A stretch of 64,000 bases of DNA from Valencia hispanica (GCA_963556495.2 OY747702.1:8108280-8172279), one strand, 5' to 3'. Positions 1 through 10,947 are shown, counted from the stretch's first letter. Program-made: numbers and translations. Notes: a model not told the origin generated them from the sequence alone.

Positions 1-490
1 TTAGAATTCATCAAGCGATTTAAGTGTGCCTGCCTGTGGTCCTGAAGCAAGAAAGAGTTGTTCTAATCTCCAGGTTGGTAACGTTCACAGAGGCTTCATG
101 CCTTTCCGCTAAAAGGGTCCTAATGCCCGCCCTTTTCTCTTTTATGATAACTTTGGGTAAAACAGTCGAGGCTAAAACCTGGTAAATGCGGAGCTTGAAT
201 TGATATGGACAGCTGAAGCCCCCCCCCAAAAAAAAAAAATAGGCCTAAACACGCCGATTGTTTTAGGTCTTTTTAGCTTATTGACACCACGAAGGAAAAT
301 AAAAATCTGTACCATTTCATTAACACTGAAAACTGCCATCACCGTATCTCTCCTTTACAGCGCAGTGACGGTTGAAGATGTCAGATAATAAACTCACCGT
401 GGTCGCATTTACATAGTGAGCAACTTCAGACTTTTTGTTGATTTGCTACTTCTCAAAAGAAATTATTTACATAAAATTAAGCAGAATTAG
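1..490. other. Non-genic left edge
   Basis: No supported gene is visible. The stretch contains a C-run followed by an A-run near 220-239 and short unrelated reading frames. A splice-acceptor-like site (pyrimidine tract, then CAG) near 345-360 on the plus strand leads into no convincing open frame. Confidence 0.4.
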
Positions 491-502
491 CTAGAAACTT
501 AC

Positions 503-676
503 CACCGATAAAGTGCTCACTACACAACTGAGTACTCTCCGACAGCCTCCAGTTTTCCCTTTTAATGGCAGCAACGCATTTATCCCGTTGTACAGGCTCA
601 GCAGGCAGCCTGGAAAATTAAATCCCATCTTCGGGATGTCGATTGGAACACCCAAAGGCACTGCACGAATGTACAA
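503..676 (-). CDS. Candidate first coding exon of an unrecognised gene leaving the window leftwards
   Basis: On the minus strand an ATG at 676 opens a 58-codon frame that runs to a good splice donor (GTGGTAAGT; intron would begin at 502). The bases upstream (700-900) contain CCAAT-like motifs on the minus strand (for example in 868-880) and are fairly GC-rich, as in a promoter region. The peptide starts MYIRAVPLGVPIDIPKMGF and matches nothing I recognise. No second exon can be placed because the gene would continue beyond position 1. It could equally be chance open sequence; the call rests only on start, donor and composition. Confidence 0.2.
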
Positions 677-1009
677 TTATGTCTTTATGGGCGCCAAAAG
701 CTAGCTGTAGCAGCTGTGCCGGTAGCAGTACGCCCACGTTATCTTTTTGCCACCCAGCATGTCGCTGACATGCTCGTCACGTCATCAGTGACAACAGCTG
801 GGAAGTCTATGGAAGTGTCGCCACTCTCATTGGAGCACTCTGGCAGAAATGTTGTAAGGGAATATGCAATTTGATTGGTTGGTAGCGTCACGTAGGGTGC
901 CGTGCCAGCTACGTGCAGAAATGAAAGCAGACAAGCGCTACAGCCCGTTGCCCGTTAAAGGCAGCTGAAAACAGACATGCATGCGTAAAACGTTTAACCC
1001 GTTTGGGTT

Positions 1010-1155
1010 CATCCACAAGGAGGGAAAAATATTTTCCAGGACAACTCAAACGTTTCCAGGACATTTTACCTTTTTTCCCATTTTCCAGGTGTTTTCCATG
1101 ACTGGAAAATTGGTCTATCATTTTCCAGGTTTTCCAGGACGCATTGGGAACCCTG
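1010..1155. repeat. hAT-like transposon end with repeated TTTTCCAGG sites
   Basis: The block ends in GGGAACCCTG, the inverse of CAGGGTTCCC, a hAT-type terminus. Just inside are at least five copies of (T)TTTCCAGG or close variants at about 1034, 1054, 1081, 1122 and 1131. Subterminal repeats of this kind are typical transposase-binding sites of hAT elements. No partner terminus was identified, so this is treated as one remnant end. Confidence 0.4.
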
Positions 1156-1295
1156 TGGGAGCTTGACTGGACGAAAACCATATGCTGTCAGAAAACCAGA
1201 GGAAGTCGCATACAGTTTGCAACAACCCATAATGTTTTAGAACAATAACCTTCAATAACCTTTTGATATACATGCAAAACCAACTCTACTTATGA

Positions 1296-1540
1296 TCAAA
1301 AACACCCCATCCGTATAGTGGTGGCAGCATCATGACCAGAAACAGAGAAGCCGGTCAGAGTAGATGGGAAGATGCATGGAGGTAAATCCAGGAAAGTCCT
1401 GGAAGAAAAGGTGTTTGAAGCTGCAGAAGACCTGAGACTAGGTGGAGGTTTACCTTCTAACAGAACATCCAGCCAGAGATGACCTGGATGGGTCAAATCA
1501 AAGCATATTAATGTGTTTAAACGGAACCGTCAAAGTCCAG
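1296..1540 (+). mobile_element. Degenerate Tc1-like transposase fragment
   Basis: The plus strand keeps recognisable Tc1 wording: a GGTGGCAGCATCATG block (the glycine-rich segment before the second catalytic Asp), then stretches matching the CCTGGAAGAAAA and AGTCCAGATCTAAATTC blocks of the C-terminal catalytic region. Many stops and indels interrupt it. The same family leaves a fragment at 40960-41405. Confidence 0.5.
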
Positions 1541-1696
1541 ATCTAAATTCAACTAAACTTATGCTAGTCTTTACTGTTAGTGTTGTTCCTCTTGTATAAA
1601 TTTCGTTTCAAGCTAATTTCCGTTAATGTTTGCTTACACCATCACCCATTCAGTAGGTGTCAACTGTCCTGTGATGCAGTTCTCCTGTGTATCCAG

Positions 1697-1803
1697 CAGG
1701 TGGTGACGACAGGCTCTTCAACTCCCCTCAGACATCTGACGGAGCCACCAAAGAGGAAGACGAGGCTCCCTCAGACCTGCCTTCATACAGCAGACTGACC
1801 TGA
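1697..1803 (+). CDS. Candidate terminal coding exon of an unrecognised gene
   Basis: A pyrimidine-rich acceptor (TTCTCCTGTGTATCCAG) precedes about 34 codons of open frame ending in TGA at 1801-1803. The peptide is acidic and ends in DLPSYSRLT, containing YSRL, which fits a YxxPhi sorting motif. A plausible 3' UTR follows, with AATAAA about 205 bases downstream. I do not recognise the protein, and no upstream exon could be placed in the preceding repeat debris. An alternative frame through the same exon gives a basic, less protein-like peptide. Confidence 0.3.
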
Positions 1804-2008
1804 CCCGACCCAGAACGCCTACTAACCATCTGTTTGGTTTCCATCGCTGCTCCAAGGACAGATGGGATGTAGACACCCTAAATGGTCTCAGAGCACCGAC
1901 AGAGGAGTCTAAGTTATTAAAAGTGGACAGTTAATGATTGATCAGTGCTGTTTCCATCACACATGCCACCCTGTATCCTATCTGAATCTAAGTTATGATT
2001 TTATGTTT

Positions 2009-2014
2009 AATAAA
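2009..2014 (+). promoter_or_regulatory. Poly(A) signal AATAAA, plus strand
   Basis: AATAAA lies in an AT-rich tail with a GT-containing segment shortly after it. It would end the transcript carrying the candidate terminal exon at 1697-1803. It faces a minus-strand AATAAA 72 bases away, the arrangement expected between two convergent genes. Confidence 0.35.
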
Positions 2015-2085
2015 TACACTTGAACTGTAGTGTTTTATTTATTTTAAACAAACGACAGCTTAAGATGACATCTGTATCATGAACA

Positions 2086-2091
2086 TTTATT
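2086..2091 (-). promoter_or_regulatory. Poly(A) signal AATAAA, minus strand
   Basis: TTTATT on the plus strand reads AATAAA on the minus strand. It may be the distal poly(A) signal of rab33b, whose stop codon lies about 2.3 kb upstream on that strand. A nearer ATTAAA variant at 3773-3778 is an alternative rab33b signal. An 80-codon open frame at 2163-2405 (minus) with an upstream acceptor-like TTCCTAG is probably 3' UTR sequence. Confidence 0.3.
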
Positions 2092-2789
2092 GCGAGGTGA
2101 TACATGGTGAGACGAAGCATGGCCCTGATGCAGATGTCAGTTTGTTTTCCTCCAGGCCATTTTCAGTGAGATGCAGAGCAGCAGCAGTATTTACTGACTG
2201 TGGCAGCAACTGAAGGAGGCAGCAGCACGAAACATTGCAGATGGATGAGACGCAGAGGAAAGCACTCCGTCTGCTGCTGACAGAAAGGCTTGATTAGGTT
2301 CTTCTTCTGAGGGCAGAGCCTCGGAACAAAGTCCTGAGAGAAGGCGTCGGGGTGAAGCAGGAAGTGATCAGCAGGAGAACCACAGGACCAGCTGTGGTCA
2401 CACAACAGCTAGGAACAAAAGTGATGCAGGTTAGTGTGTACAATCTGCTGTTCCTGTATCAGTATACAAGCTTATTCCATATTCAGGAAAACTCCCTTCT
2501 ACACATGAAGGTACATTACAGACCACTAACCTGCTCAGTGTGTCTGATTCCTGGTACATTTCTCTATCACTGAATGCATAAAGTGGCAACAGGCCATTTA
2601 TGCTACAACTAAAAATTAGGCTGAGAAATTGTTCAATTTATTTCAGATTTTGACTAGCTAGCCACATTTGGACCCCCTTCTGGCCCCTACTGTGCAGCAT
2701 CAGTTGGTGAATTAAAGAGACAGCTCAGATTTAAGGTTGTGTTAAAACAGTTGTGGGCTTTTAATATCTTATCTGCAGTAGATTGAGAT

Positions 2790-3045
2790 TTAATAAGGAG
2801 CAGCAAAAGCAAATGAGGTGGATTAGCAGGGCTTGGCAACAACTGATTGTGTCATACAGGAGATGTTACTGTAGATTATCGTCTCTGCTGCTAAGATACC
2901 GAGCTGCTGGCATGACAGTCATGACAGTCATGAGACAGTTGTACAGTAACTGTCTTCGGTCAGAGGTTTCTTCAGATTCGTTGCAACACTGACTGCTGCT
3001 GTGGGCATTACCATCCATGACTTTTTGAAGATACTTGAGATTAAT
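2790..3045 (+). repeat. Unclassified dispersed repeat, copy 1 of 3
   Basis: It shares several blocks in order with 6735-7045 (plus) and 34655-34990 (minus): CAAAAGCAAATGAGGTGGA, a CATGACAGTCATGA block, a GTCAGAGGTTTCTTCAGATT block, a GTTGCAACACTGACTGCT block and TTGAAGATACTTG. Parts translate without stops in copy 3, suggesting a decayed coding element, but the family is not recognised. Confidence 0.55.
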
Positions 3046-4413
3046 TTCCCTTTGGGATATGACATGTATTTAACAGAATTGATTAAGATTTTAAAAGTAT
3101 AAACTACCCCTTTATGTCATCAGCTAGCACTGCCCTCACCCCCCATGGTCGTCATTTTGTTCAGGGGAAATCTCGCTCACATCCACCAATACCCAGTTAA
3201 CCGACATTCCCAGTGTTACAAAGTAGGCATAGGCCGGTTACCAGCATATACCACTACAATAAAAAACTTACAGCTTCAAAGTTAACTTTTACAGTTCCAA
3301 GGGTTTAAATTGCTTTCAACAAGATGTCAATGTGAGACTCTTCTCAGCTGTAGGAAGCAACTGTGCCCCTCCCCCACCTATTGCTGCACACTGCCACTCA
3401 GCTGGGAGTTTTATTTCCAGCTGCAACACACTAAAAGTCATGGTGTGAAACCTAAAGAAGCACAACTCTTACCACACTTATTAAGGAGAGGCAGTTTTAA
3501 AACTACAGCTGGCGAGCAGCTGATTGTGAGCTTTACAGCAGCAGAGAGCCTGACTAATGAACACCAACAAGCTAAATTATAAGTGGACAATAAGATGTGG
3601 AAATGTATTAATTCTAGCCGGAGTTCTGTCTATACTTTGGCTTGTGTCTGTTAATTAGAATCAAAACCATACAGAAAAGCTAGTGATAATATAAAAGTAA
3701 TCATGTTTATATAAGTGATATACTCCTTAGCCCGGCCCAGGAACATGCATCGTTAGAACATTTATCTGGTTCTTTAATCTACCATCATCCCTGCTCATGT
3801 CTAAGGAAGCACAATGTTTTCCTAAAACGCCAATAGAAGGCCACTGTACAGTGAAATCTTTGTAAAAAAAAAAAAAGCCAAAGGACGAGGTGTGAATCCC
3901 CAACATTTAACTTGTCATTTGATGAAACGATCACCCTGGATCTATCAGCCCCAGTGTTCAGTGTCTTCCATGTTATTGCAGCACTGGGTGGAAAGAGGCT
4001 TCCAGATCGTTGAGATGGGTTCTGGTTTCTAAATGCCCCCATATAAAACTGTAAAATCCAGCGGGAACCAAACCATGCCGATGACCCACATCCCTCCACC
4101 AGGCTGGTCTGTGAGTGGAGCAGACATGTCTGGACTGGTCCACCTCCTCAGCTGATTGAGGTGAAGAAGCTTTGTCTCAATCACTTCTTACTGCTAAAAT
4201 AACAGAGCTTTGGGGGGAATTCTAATGCTAACGGATCAGACGGGATATTTGGCAATGAAATAGATAATATCTGGACAACATGTGTGGCTGACCAGGAAAC
4301 GGAGTGAAGCTCGTGACATAAAGCAACTCATGTAAATATGTAAACAAGCAGTATGGTTCACCAGTGCCCTGTTTCTATTGGTCTAGAGGAGGAGTCCTGC
4401 ACTTCCTTCTTCC

Positions 4414-7400
4414 TCAGCAGCTGCTGCAGCTCCACCCCCTGCCTCCCTCCCCCCCATCATTCCTCCCAGCGCTCAGGGTGACGGTGCCTCCCGACCCCTC
4501 AGGCGGCTGACTCAGCACCAGGGGCTTCTGGGACTTGAGCTTGTGGGCCACAGTCATAAAGATGGCCTCGACGTGGTCGCTGTGGCGGTAGTTCCCGTCC
4601 CCCAGGCCGTTGGGGCTCTTTGCGGACGTCTCGAACAGCGGCATGGAGTGAGCGTCCGCAAACTGCTGCGCCACGTCCGTGCCCACCTGAACGGAGTCCT
4701 GGAGGTCGCACTTGTTTCCCACCAGGATCCTGGGCACCTCTGTCCCCAGGGCGTGCTGCTTGCACTCCTCGATCCAGGCGGGGAGGCTGCGGAAGCTGGC
4801 GGCGTTGGTCACGTCATAGACGAACACCACGGCATGGACGTTGCGGTAGTAGTGCTGCACCATGGACTTCCGGAAGCGCTCCTGGCCGGCCGTGTCCCAC
4901 AGTTGGATCTGAGAGGGACAGAGTGGGCTTGGGTCAGTCAAAGCAGACACTGATCAGTACTGTGTGTGTGTGTGTGTCCCCTTGTTTAGCTATCCTATTT
5001 AGGACCTTCTCTGGCATATTCGCTTACCTTCTAAAGACCGATGGACCTTATAGGGACCAAAGCCTGGTCCTAATATGGTGGACCCCCTTTTTTTAGGGTT
5101 AGGGGTTAGGTTTAGAGGTATGGTGTGAATTGTTTTGGATAAGGTTAGGGTTAGGAATAAAACTGGTAATGGTTATAAAGTCCTAATATGGGTAGAAATA
5201 CAGACGTGTGTGTACCACTGACACTATCAACACTCTGGGAGATGAAGAGCAGATTGGTTGAAGAGGAACATTGATCACTGCTACAACACTTCTTCCTTCA
5301 GCAGGCTGATCAGTGGCTCATTATTTATTTACCACAAACTAAGCCAGACTCTAGAACCATTCCTTCTCCCACAGGACTTAAAGTGATGGATAATATTAAC
5401 AAGCACCGCAGAAAAGGTGGGACTCAATAAGCCTTTGTTTCCTCTTACTCATGTTTCAACATGTCATTTATCCATTTTCAGTTATTAGCATTACTACCAC
5501 TATTATTATAATAATTAATATAACGGCAACAGATCAACCATTTCATATCAGTTTATCTCCCTTTGTAATTAAATATTGTTATTAGGTATGGAGCTAAATA
5601 CTTACCAAAATTCTCATATTTCACCTATTGTTGATATAATCTGTATTTAAGAGAGCCGTACAGGAAAAGATACCAGCAAACCTCCACAAGCTGAAAGTAG
5701 AATGGACTAAATACTACAACAAAGTGAGACTTACGACAGTGAAAAATCATTGGTTGTTAGCCCACTATGGCCATGTTTACTCCATCATCAGACCTGGCAT
5801 GACCCTGAGGAATAGCAATGTTGTCTTGTAAATCATGACAACTCTTCCCTTTAGTCACCACAACAGGTTTAATTACACCTACAGTAACAACATTGTTTAA
5901 CCCTTTAACTGCTCCATAGTAGCAGAGCCTGTCCACATTCAGACATAGTCAAATGACATCAGCTTGTACGTTCAAACAGCCAGTGATGAGAAACGATCTA
6001 CACCGTCTCACGAGGTCTGGTTGTGTCGTTTTAAGCGGATTAGGAACAGCACCATTCACTCAGTCATCTGATTAGGCTAGTAGCATACTGTGCTACATGA
6101 CAGCAGCAGTCATCAGGTCACTTGTTATAAAGCATAACTATGGCAACAAGCTATTATTTTTTACGACTGGGAGCAGCTGATTAGCACCCCCCAAAACTTC
6201 AATAATTCCTGAACTATGACACCAAATCCCAGAGCGGTTCAAACGAAGGCTTGATGGATGCAGAGCAGAACCACAGAGCAGAGAGAGAAGGAAGAAGTTT
6301 AAATTAGAAAAGGACTCTGAGAGCGCAGACCTCCGTCAAGACGGTGATCCGGATCACTCCCAAAATCTAATCACTTGTTCCTGGTCCCACTTTGGACATA
6401 TTCTGAAAATTTCATCACAATTTGTCGATAACTTTTTGAGTTATGTTGCTAACAGACAGACAAACCCTGGCGAAAACATTACCTAAGCAACAGAAACTTG
6501 CTGTAAACCCGTTTTAAATTGAGTCAGGCCCAACTGTTTTAATCTTTTCCTGTTTATGTAAAGGGGCTATATGCAATTTTCTGAAATTTAAACTCGCGAC
6601 TGACCCCATGTGGCCAAAAACGGAACTGCTCTTATATAAATAAAATAAAAAGGCAGTTGTTACGTTTATTTTGGGGAAAAAGTTGCATATAGCCTCTTTA
6701 ATAAAAAAAATATTCTCTTCCATCCATAATAGACGAGGATCATCTCCCAACTAACGCCTCTCTGTGCGGCTTTCTAACCATACAGCCAGCACAGAGGTTT
6801 CAAGAGTGGCAAAAGCAAATGAGGTGGATGAGCGGTGCTTGACAACTGATTCCACCATCCAGGCCATGATACTGAGGTTTATCTACTCTGCTGCCCAGAT
6901 ATTAAACTGTTGGCTAACATGTCATGACAGTCGTGAGGCTGTCACACAGCAAGTCTTTAGTCACAGGCTTCATTAGAATAGTTGCAAGACTGACAGCTAC
7001 TGGAGATCCTTCTTGCTCACGACTCTGAAGATACTTGGATGATATGAGTTACATTTAAATGTAATTATTTAAAATCTAACGTTTTGTGGCTTTAAGGTGA
7101 AAACATCAGCTCCTCTGTAAATTGGTGGAATATTTTTTTTCCTCCAGATTTGGCTCTAAGAGAGAAGGAAGCGGTATGTTTACAGCTACAGCAGGTGCAA
7201 TTATACTAGAACCGATAGAAACAGTGCTGCATGCCAGCAGTCAGTCACCAGAACAGCAGACTGGATGTTCTGCTGTGCATCACAGAACCTCTGCTGTCGG
7301 TTTTAGGATTTGTTGCATGAATCGTTCCTCATCTCCGGCCTGCAGCAGTAGAACAGTATCCTGCACTGTCATGTTCACCAGATGGACAGGTTCGGTGCTG

Positions 7401-7657
7401 AAAAGGCCACACACGGCCGCAGTGCACACCTTGATTTTCTCTCCGTCAATCTCCACCAGCCTCTCCCTGAAGTCCACCCCGATCGTGGCCTCGGTCTTCT
7501 CGGGGAACCTGCCCGCACAGAAGCGGTAGGTAAGGCAGGTCTTCCCGACGCCCGAGTCCCCGATGACGATGATTTTGAAGATCCGGGTCCTGGGCGGCGG
7601 GAGAGCCGAAGCAGTCAAGGAGCCGGACGGTTCGGCCGAAGAGCCGCTCTCTGCCAT
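4414..7657 (-). CDS. rab33b: Rab33b small GTPase (2 coding exons)
   Basis: Coding exons are 7430-7657 (76 codons; donor AAG|GTGTGC) and 4414-4908 (acceptor CTCTCAG; 164 codons plus stop), giving 240 aa against 229 in human RAB33B. Rab33B is a Golgi Rab acting in intra-Golgi/retrograde traffic and, through ATG16L1, in autophagosome formation. Visible G motifs: P-loop GDSGVGKT (33-40; human has Asn where Gly36 is), switch [10 protein letters not shown] (55-63), WDTAGQE (80-86), NKCD (141-144) and SAK (171-173). The Rab33B rather than Rab33A identity rests on [21 protein letters not shown] and LSQPP. Two oddities: about eight extra residues after SAKSPN (roughly 177-186), and a C-terminus of CSSC (Cys237, Cys240) instead of the CxC of human Rab33B; both cysteines are presumed prenylation sites. 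The start is the ATG giving MAESGSS; an in-frame upstream ATG at 7750 would add 31 residues unlike the family. The 2.5-kb intron contains only repeats. Confidence 0.95.
4960..5215. repeat. Interspersed repeat with TG run and TTAGGG-like words
   Basis: Lies inside the rab33b intron. A short TG run is followed by TTTAGCTATCCTATTTAGGACC, several GGTTAGG words, and a TCCTAATATGGGTAGAAATAC tail ending near another TGTGTG. I take it for a dispersed teleost repeat of unknown family. Confidence 0.35.
6361..6466 (+). repeat. SINE/LINE-tail-like repeat, copy A
   Basis: This block (CAAAATCTAATCACTTGTTCC ... GCTAACAGACAGACAAAC) matches the minus strand of 56214-56322 almost throughout, including TTGTTCCTGGTCCCA and the central TGAAAAT...TCATCA words. 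It is a widespread teleost repeat tail; family not assigned. Confidence 0.5.
6559..6700. mobile_element. Short MITE with 18-bp terminal inverted repeats
   Basis: The left end reads TAAAGGGGCTATATGCAA and the reverse complement of the right end reads TAAAGAGGCTATATGCAA (17 of 18 identical). The element is 142 bp, has no coding capacity and lies in the rab33b intron. Superfamily cannot be fixed from the ends alone. Confidence 0.6.
6735..7045 (+). repeat. Unclassified dispersed repeat, copy 2 of 3
   Basis: Same family as 2790-3045 and 34655-34990. It contains TTTCTAACCATACAGCCAGC followed by GAGTGGCAAAAGCAAATGAGG, the CATGTCATGACAGTCGTGA block, and CTACTGGAGATCCTTC. The last block is shared with copy 3 but less clear in copy 1. 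Confidence 0.55.
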
Positions 7658-8750
7658 GTCGACCCGAAGGGGCTGGGCGAGCTCGCTCACACACACACCG
7701 GCGGAGGCTCCTTCACTACCGCTCCTCGGGGAAAGGAGGGTGGAGGTCAAATAACCTTCTCGAAGACCGCTGCCTTTCTCATTTACAGCCAGACTTCATG
7801 TAAAAACCAGCTGGTAGTTATCTATGGGCTGATACTGTGAATATAAACACCATGTCTCCGCCTCCGACGCACTGCTCCACTGAACCTCTGCTGCGACGCT
7901 GCGAAGCCACGTACTGTACTCGAAGGGATTCTCTTCTCGCGAGATAACATTTGTGAGACGTTCACAGTCCTTCAAAGTATTTTGGTAACCCAAGCTCCCT
8001 ACATAAATACGCCCTTTTAGGCAAAAACCGTGTGTTGTGTTCGAGACAAATTTGAACCGTTTTCCACTTAAGGGAGGAAAACGGTACCATTAGTTTAATT
8101 CTGTTGCATCAAGTTTAATGGTTTGAAAAACATTTTTTTTTTTTACAAAATAAATTATAATTCTAACTAAATCTATAAATAGACTATTGGCTAGTAATAA
8201 ATGTTTTGACAGCTTTCAAACCCATTTAAAGGGTTATATACATTATTTAAAGATTTCTTGTTTGCCAAAACTTCTGAAAATGCTGAACTGTGTGACTGTT
8301 AGTGTTTTAGATTCTGATGCTTCACTAAAAGATTTAAAAGTAAATTTAGTAAATAAGCAACACATGGTTAAGTTGCAAATTGAAAAACCAGTGTAATTTA
8401 TTAATTATGTTCCTAAATGACCAGGAACTGTGCAACTTTAAAACAGCTCTTTACGCAAAATGTTGAAGCTAGCTAGGTACTACACCACAGCATTCTGAGA
8501 TCCTACCTCTGACTTCCAAGACAAATGGAATGCACAATCATTTTGAGTTTGTGGAGTTTTCCAGCAGATTCCCTCAGACTCACAAGGAAATCCATTTTCC
8601 AAGCAAAACTGAAAAGCAGCATTTGGGTTCACCCTGTGATTTAACAATGTTTAGTAACAACATCTCTAAGAAATCTTATTCAGTGGGATCTGCAGATCAT
8701 CTCCACTCTCCAGGCATACCCAGTGTTACTTTCTCTGTGGCTGAGTTGAT
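7658..8750. other. rab33b upstream region; no further gene seen
   Basis: The first ~300 bases upstream of the rab33b start are GC- and CpG-rich with no TATA box, consistent with a housekeeping promoter for the minus strand. From about 8000 the sequence becomes AT-rich, with short unrelated frames and a T-run near 8132-8143. Confidence 0.4.
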
Positions 8751-8753
8751 GGT

Positions 8754-9224
8754 TTACCTGAAATCATTGCTCTGCATGGCCCAGTTCGGACACATGACTT
8801 TGTATTTATTCCTCTGTAATATTTGGTCGACAGAGGAGTCCGTAATGACCTCAGAGACTACAAGGTCACGAGGCCTTGAGTTGGCAAGACAATCCCAAAC
8901 CATCACTCCTCTACCACCATTCATGACCGTCTGTATGAGAAGTTGTGCTGATGGGATATCTGGAAACGTAGTTCTGTACATTATGGCCAAATATCTCCAG
9001 AATGAAATTATCTCTTCAAAGGATATTACCCCAAATGTCTTGTGGTTTACTTGGATCAAACTCTGCAAACACAAGTTTTTTAAATTAAACAGAGGTGACT
9101 GTCTGCACTTCCATACAAGGAATCCTTTTTCAGTCTTATTATTGTATTCTCCCAAATAATTATATTTACCATAATACCTGAGGTCTGTAGAGATTGCAGT
9201 TAAGCTCTTAAAGTTGTCTTTCAT
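8754..9224 (-). mobile_element. Degenerate Tc1-like transposase remnant
   Basis: A minus-strand frame of 156 codons includes NGGRGVMVWDCL, resembling the GGGG(V/I)MVWGC block of Tc1 transposases, followed by a PRDLVVSE...SSVDQIL stretch that aligns with the usual continuation. The DNA-binding half and the final catalytic Glu region are absent. The 209-codon frame at 8530-9159 on the other strand is its antisense shadow. Confidence 0.45.
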
Positions 9225-9229
9225 TTTTT

Positions 9230-10040
9230 AGATTTTTAAATTACTCTCTACATATTAAAACAGTAGTTTTTTATAGCAAAAATATAATGAATCTATTACA
9301 TTACTCAGTGTTACACAGTTCTTGAGCAGACCAGTACCCATGATTCACTTTATTTTAACAATTCACGATATGTAATCTCATAGCACTTTACAAGACAACC
9401 CGATGTACATCACAGATATGAATAGTCAAATCAAGTCACCACAATATAGTCACATGGACATATTAAATCAAGTACATGCAGGAAACAACTTATAATTATT
9501 AAATAACCTGAAAACAATGTAAATAAGTTATTAACAACAAAAAGTGAAGTTCTCTTGTGTGTTTTGTTTGGAAATCCACTCATCTTCAGATTCTTATTAA
9601 GATGTTCCTGGTAAATTCTTCTCTTCAATTCTTGAATTAAATGAAGCCTGTTTTCACCGAGTGCTGTGAGAACCCCCCCCACCACCATGATGCTCCTACC
9701 TTCAAACTCCACCTCTGGCATGATGCTTTTGTGGCAAGCAAGACATGTTTTTATAGCACACTTTCAGCAACAAGGGAGTTCAAAGGGCTTTGGGTTATTA
9801 GGGGAAAGAATAAAAGCAACAATATAAACAGAAAAACAACATTGAAGACGTAAAGAACATTAAAACAAACTATAGTTGTGACATTTCAGTTAATAATCAA
9901 AAGCAGGTCTTTAACAGATGGGTTTTTAGCGTTGATTTAAAGGAACTACATTTTTCAGCAGCAATGATATTCTGAACAATTCTTCCTCCCAATATGTTCT
10001 GTTCAGTGGCATATAGAGAGTTCAGCTTTAGCCTCATTTA
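9230..10040. other. AT-rich intergenic DNA, no gene seen
   Basis: No conserved frame, splice-consistent exon or terminal repeat pair was found between the two transposase remnants. A C-run occurs near 9673-9680. Confidence 0.35.
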
Positions 10041-10041
10041 A

Positions 10042-10344
10042 CTAGATTGTAGTCTGCCAGTATTTTACTGGGTTATCTAAATCCACTGCAGCAAACTTTA
10101 AACATGCTTCATCATGCTTTTTTTCAGCAGTGGAGTCTTTTGCAGTGAGGGTGAATGGAATTGATTGTATTTGAAACCATTGCTTACTGTTTTCATGGGA
10201 AAAACTATACCTGCCATTTCCAGGTCTTTCTGAAATGACCCTGCCAGAAATCTTACAAGGGGCAGATGACCACGGCTTATTTATGATGAAATTACTCGCT
10301 GATATTGATTTGCACATAACAGCAAGTGTGCTTTCAATAAACAA
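10042..10344 (-). mobile_element. Degenerate Tc1-like N-terminal/central fragment
   Basis: The minus strand encodes EKKHDEACLKFAAVDLDNP, matching the KKHLKARLKFA..HLD.P segment before the first catalytic Asp of Tc1 transposases. The frame breaks soon after. It is on the same strand as the 8754-9224 remnant but about 1 kb too far away for one uninterrupted element. Confidence 0.4.
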
Positions 10345-10599
10345 AAGTATTAGCTGGTTCTTTGGCTTTCTGTGCCTTTTTGCACATCATTTTTCTTTGT
10401 GTTCAATACTTTCTCCTTGTTTCATTCTAATTTTCTAACCACAACCTAATTTATGGAATATTTTAGCTTTTTTCTTTGCATGTGTGATATGTTGACAAAA
10501 CATGACATGAATTTTTTTCAGTGGCCCAACAAAATTGTTTTAAATGAGAAAACGATGTGTTCAATACTGTCGTTCTTCCTTATATTTGTTTTAGTTTAG

Positions 10600-10605
10600 T
10601 TTATT
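10600..10605 (-). promoter_or_regulatory. Candidate poly(A) signal of the lipocalin gene
   Basis: TTTATT on the plus strand gives AATAAA on the minus strand about 345 bases past the lipocalin stop codon at 10948-10950, in AT-rich sequence. It is the first canonical hexamer downstream that I noticed. Confidence 0.4.
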
Positions 10606-10947
10606 ACTATATTTGCAATCATTAACTGTGTAAATGTAGATTATTTTGATCCTTAATGAATTTACACTTGTTAAATCAGTAGGACATGCCAATTTTTCTT
10701 CATGGTCTTTGGATGATGTGTTATCTTTAAAAAGAGTGGTGAGAGATCAACTAAACACATGCGCTTACAAAATGTATAATAATTAGGAAAGGGAATAAAA
10801 TAAGTTGATGAATTTACTAGTTATCCCATGGCATTTAAAGGGTCAAGTTAATAAGCTGAAGACATTAGGTAAGTAAAATGAAGGTATGTGAAAACTAATC
10901 AACGCCTAGACAGTCTTTGGTAGCTAGCTGCTTTGTGGCTTCATCCT

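Noticed and set aside
2163..2405. 80-codon minus-strand frame preceded by an acceptor-like site
   Set aside because: Low-complexity Cys/Ser-rich end, no recognised domain, and position compatible with rab33b 3' UTR.
5090..5160. Interstitial telomere repeat
   Set aside because: TTAGGG words occur only a few times and are irregular; they fit an interspersed repeat better.
8530..9159. 209-codon plus-strand open frame
   Set aside because: It is antisense to a decayed Tc1 transposase remnant, has no start context or domain, and its composition follows the opposite-strand remnant.
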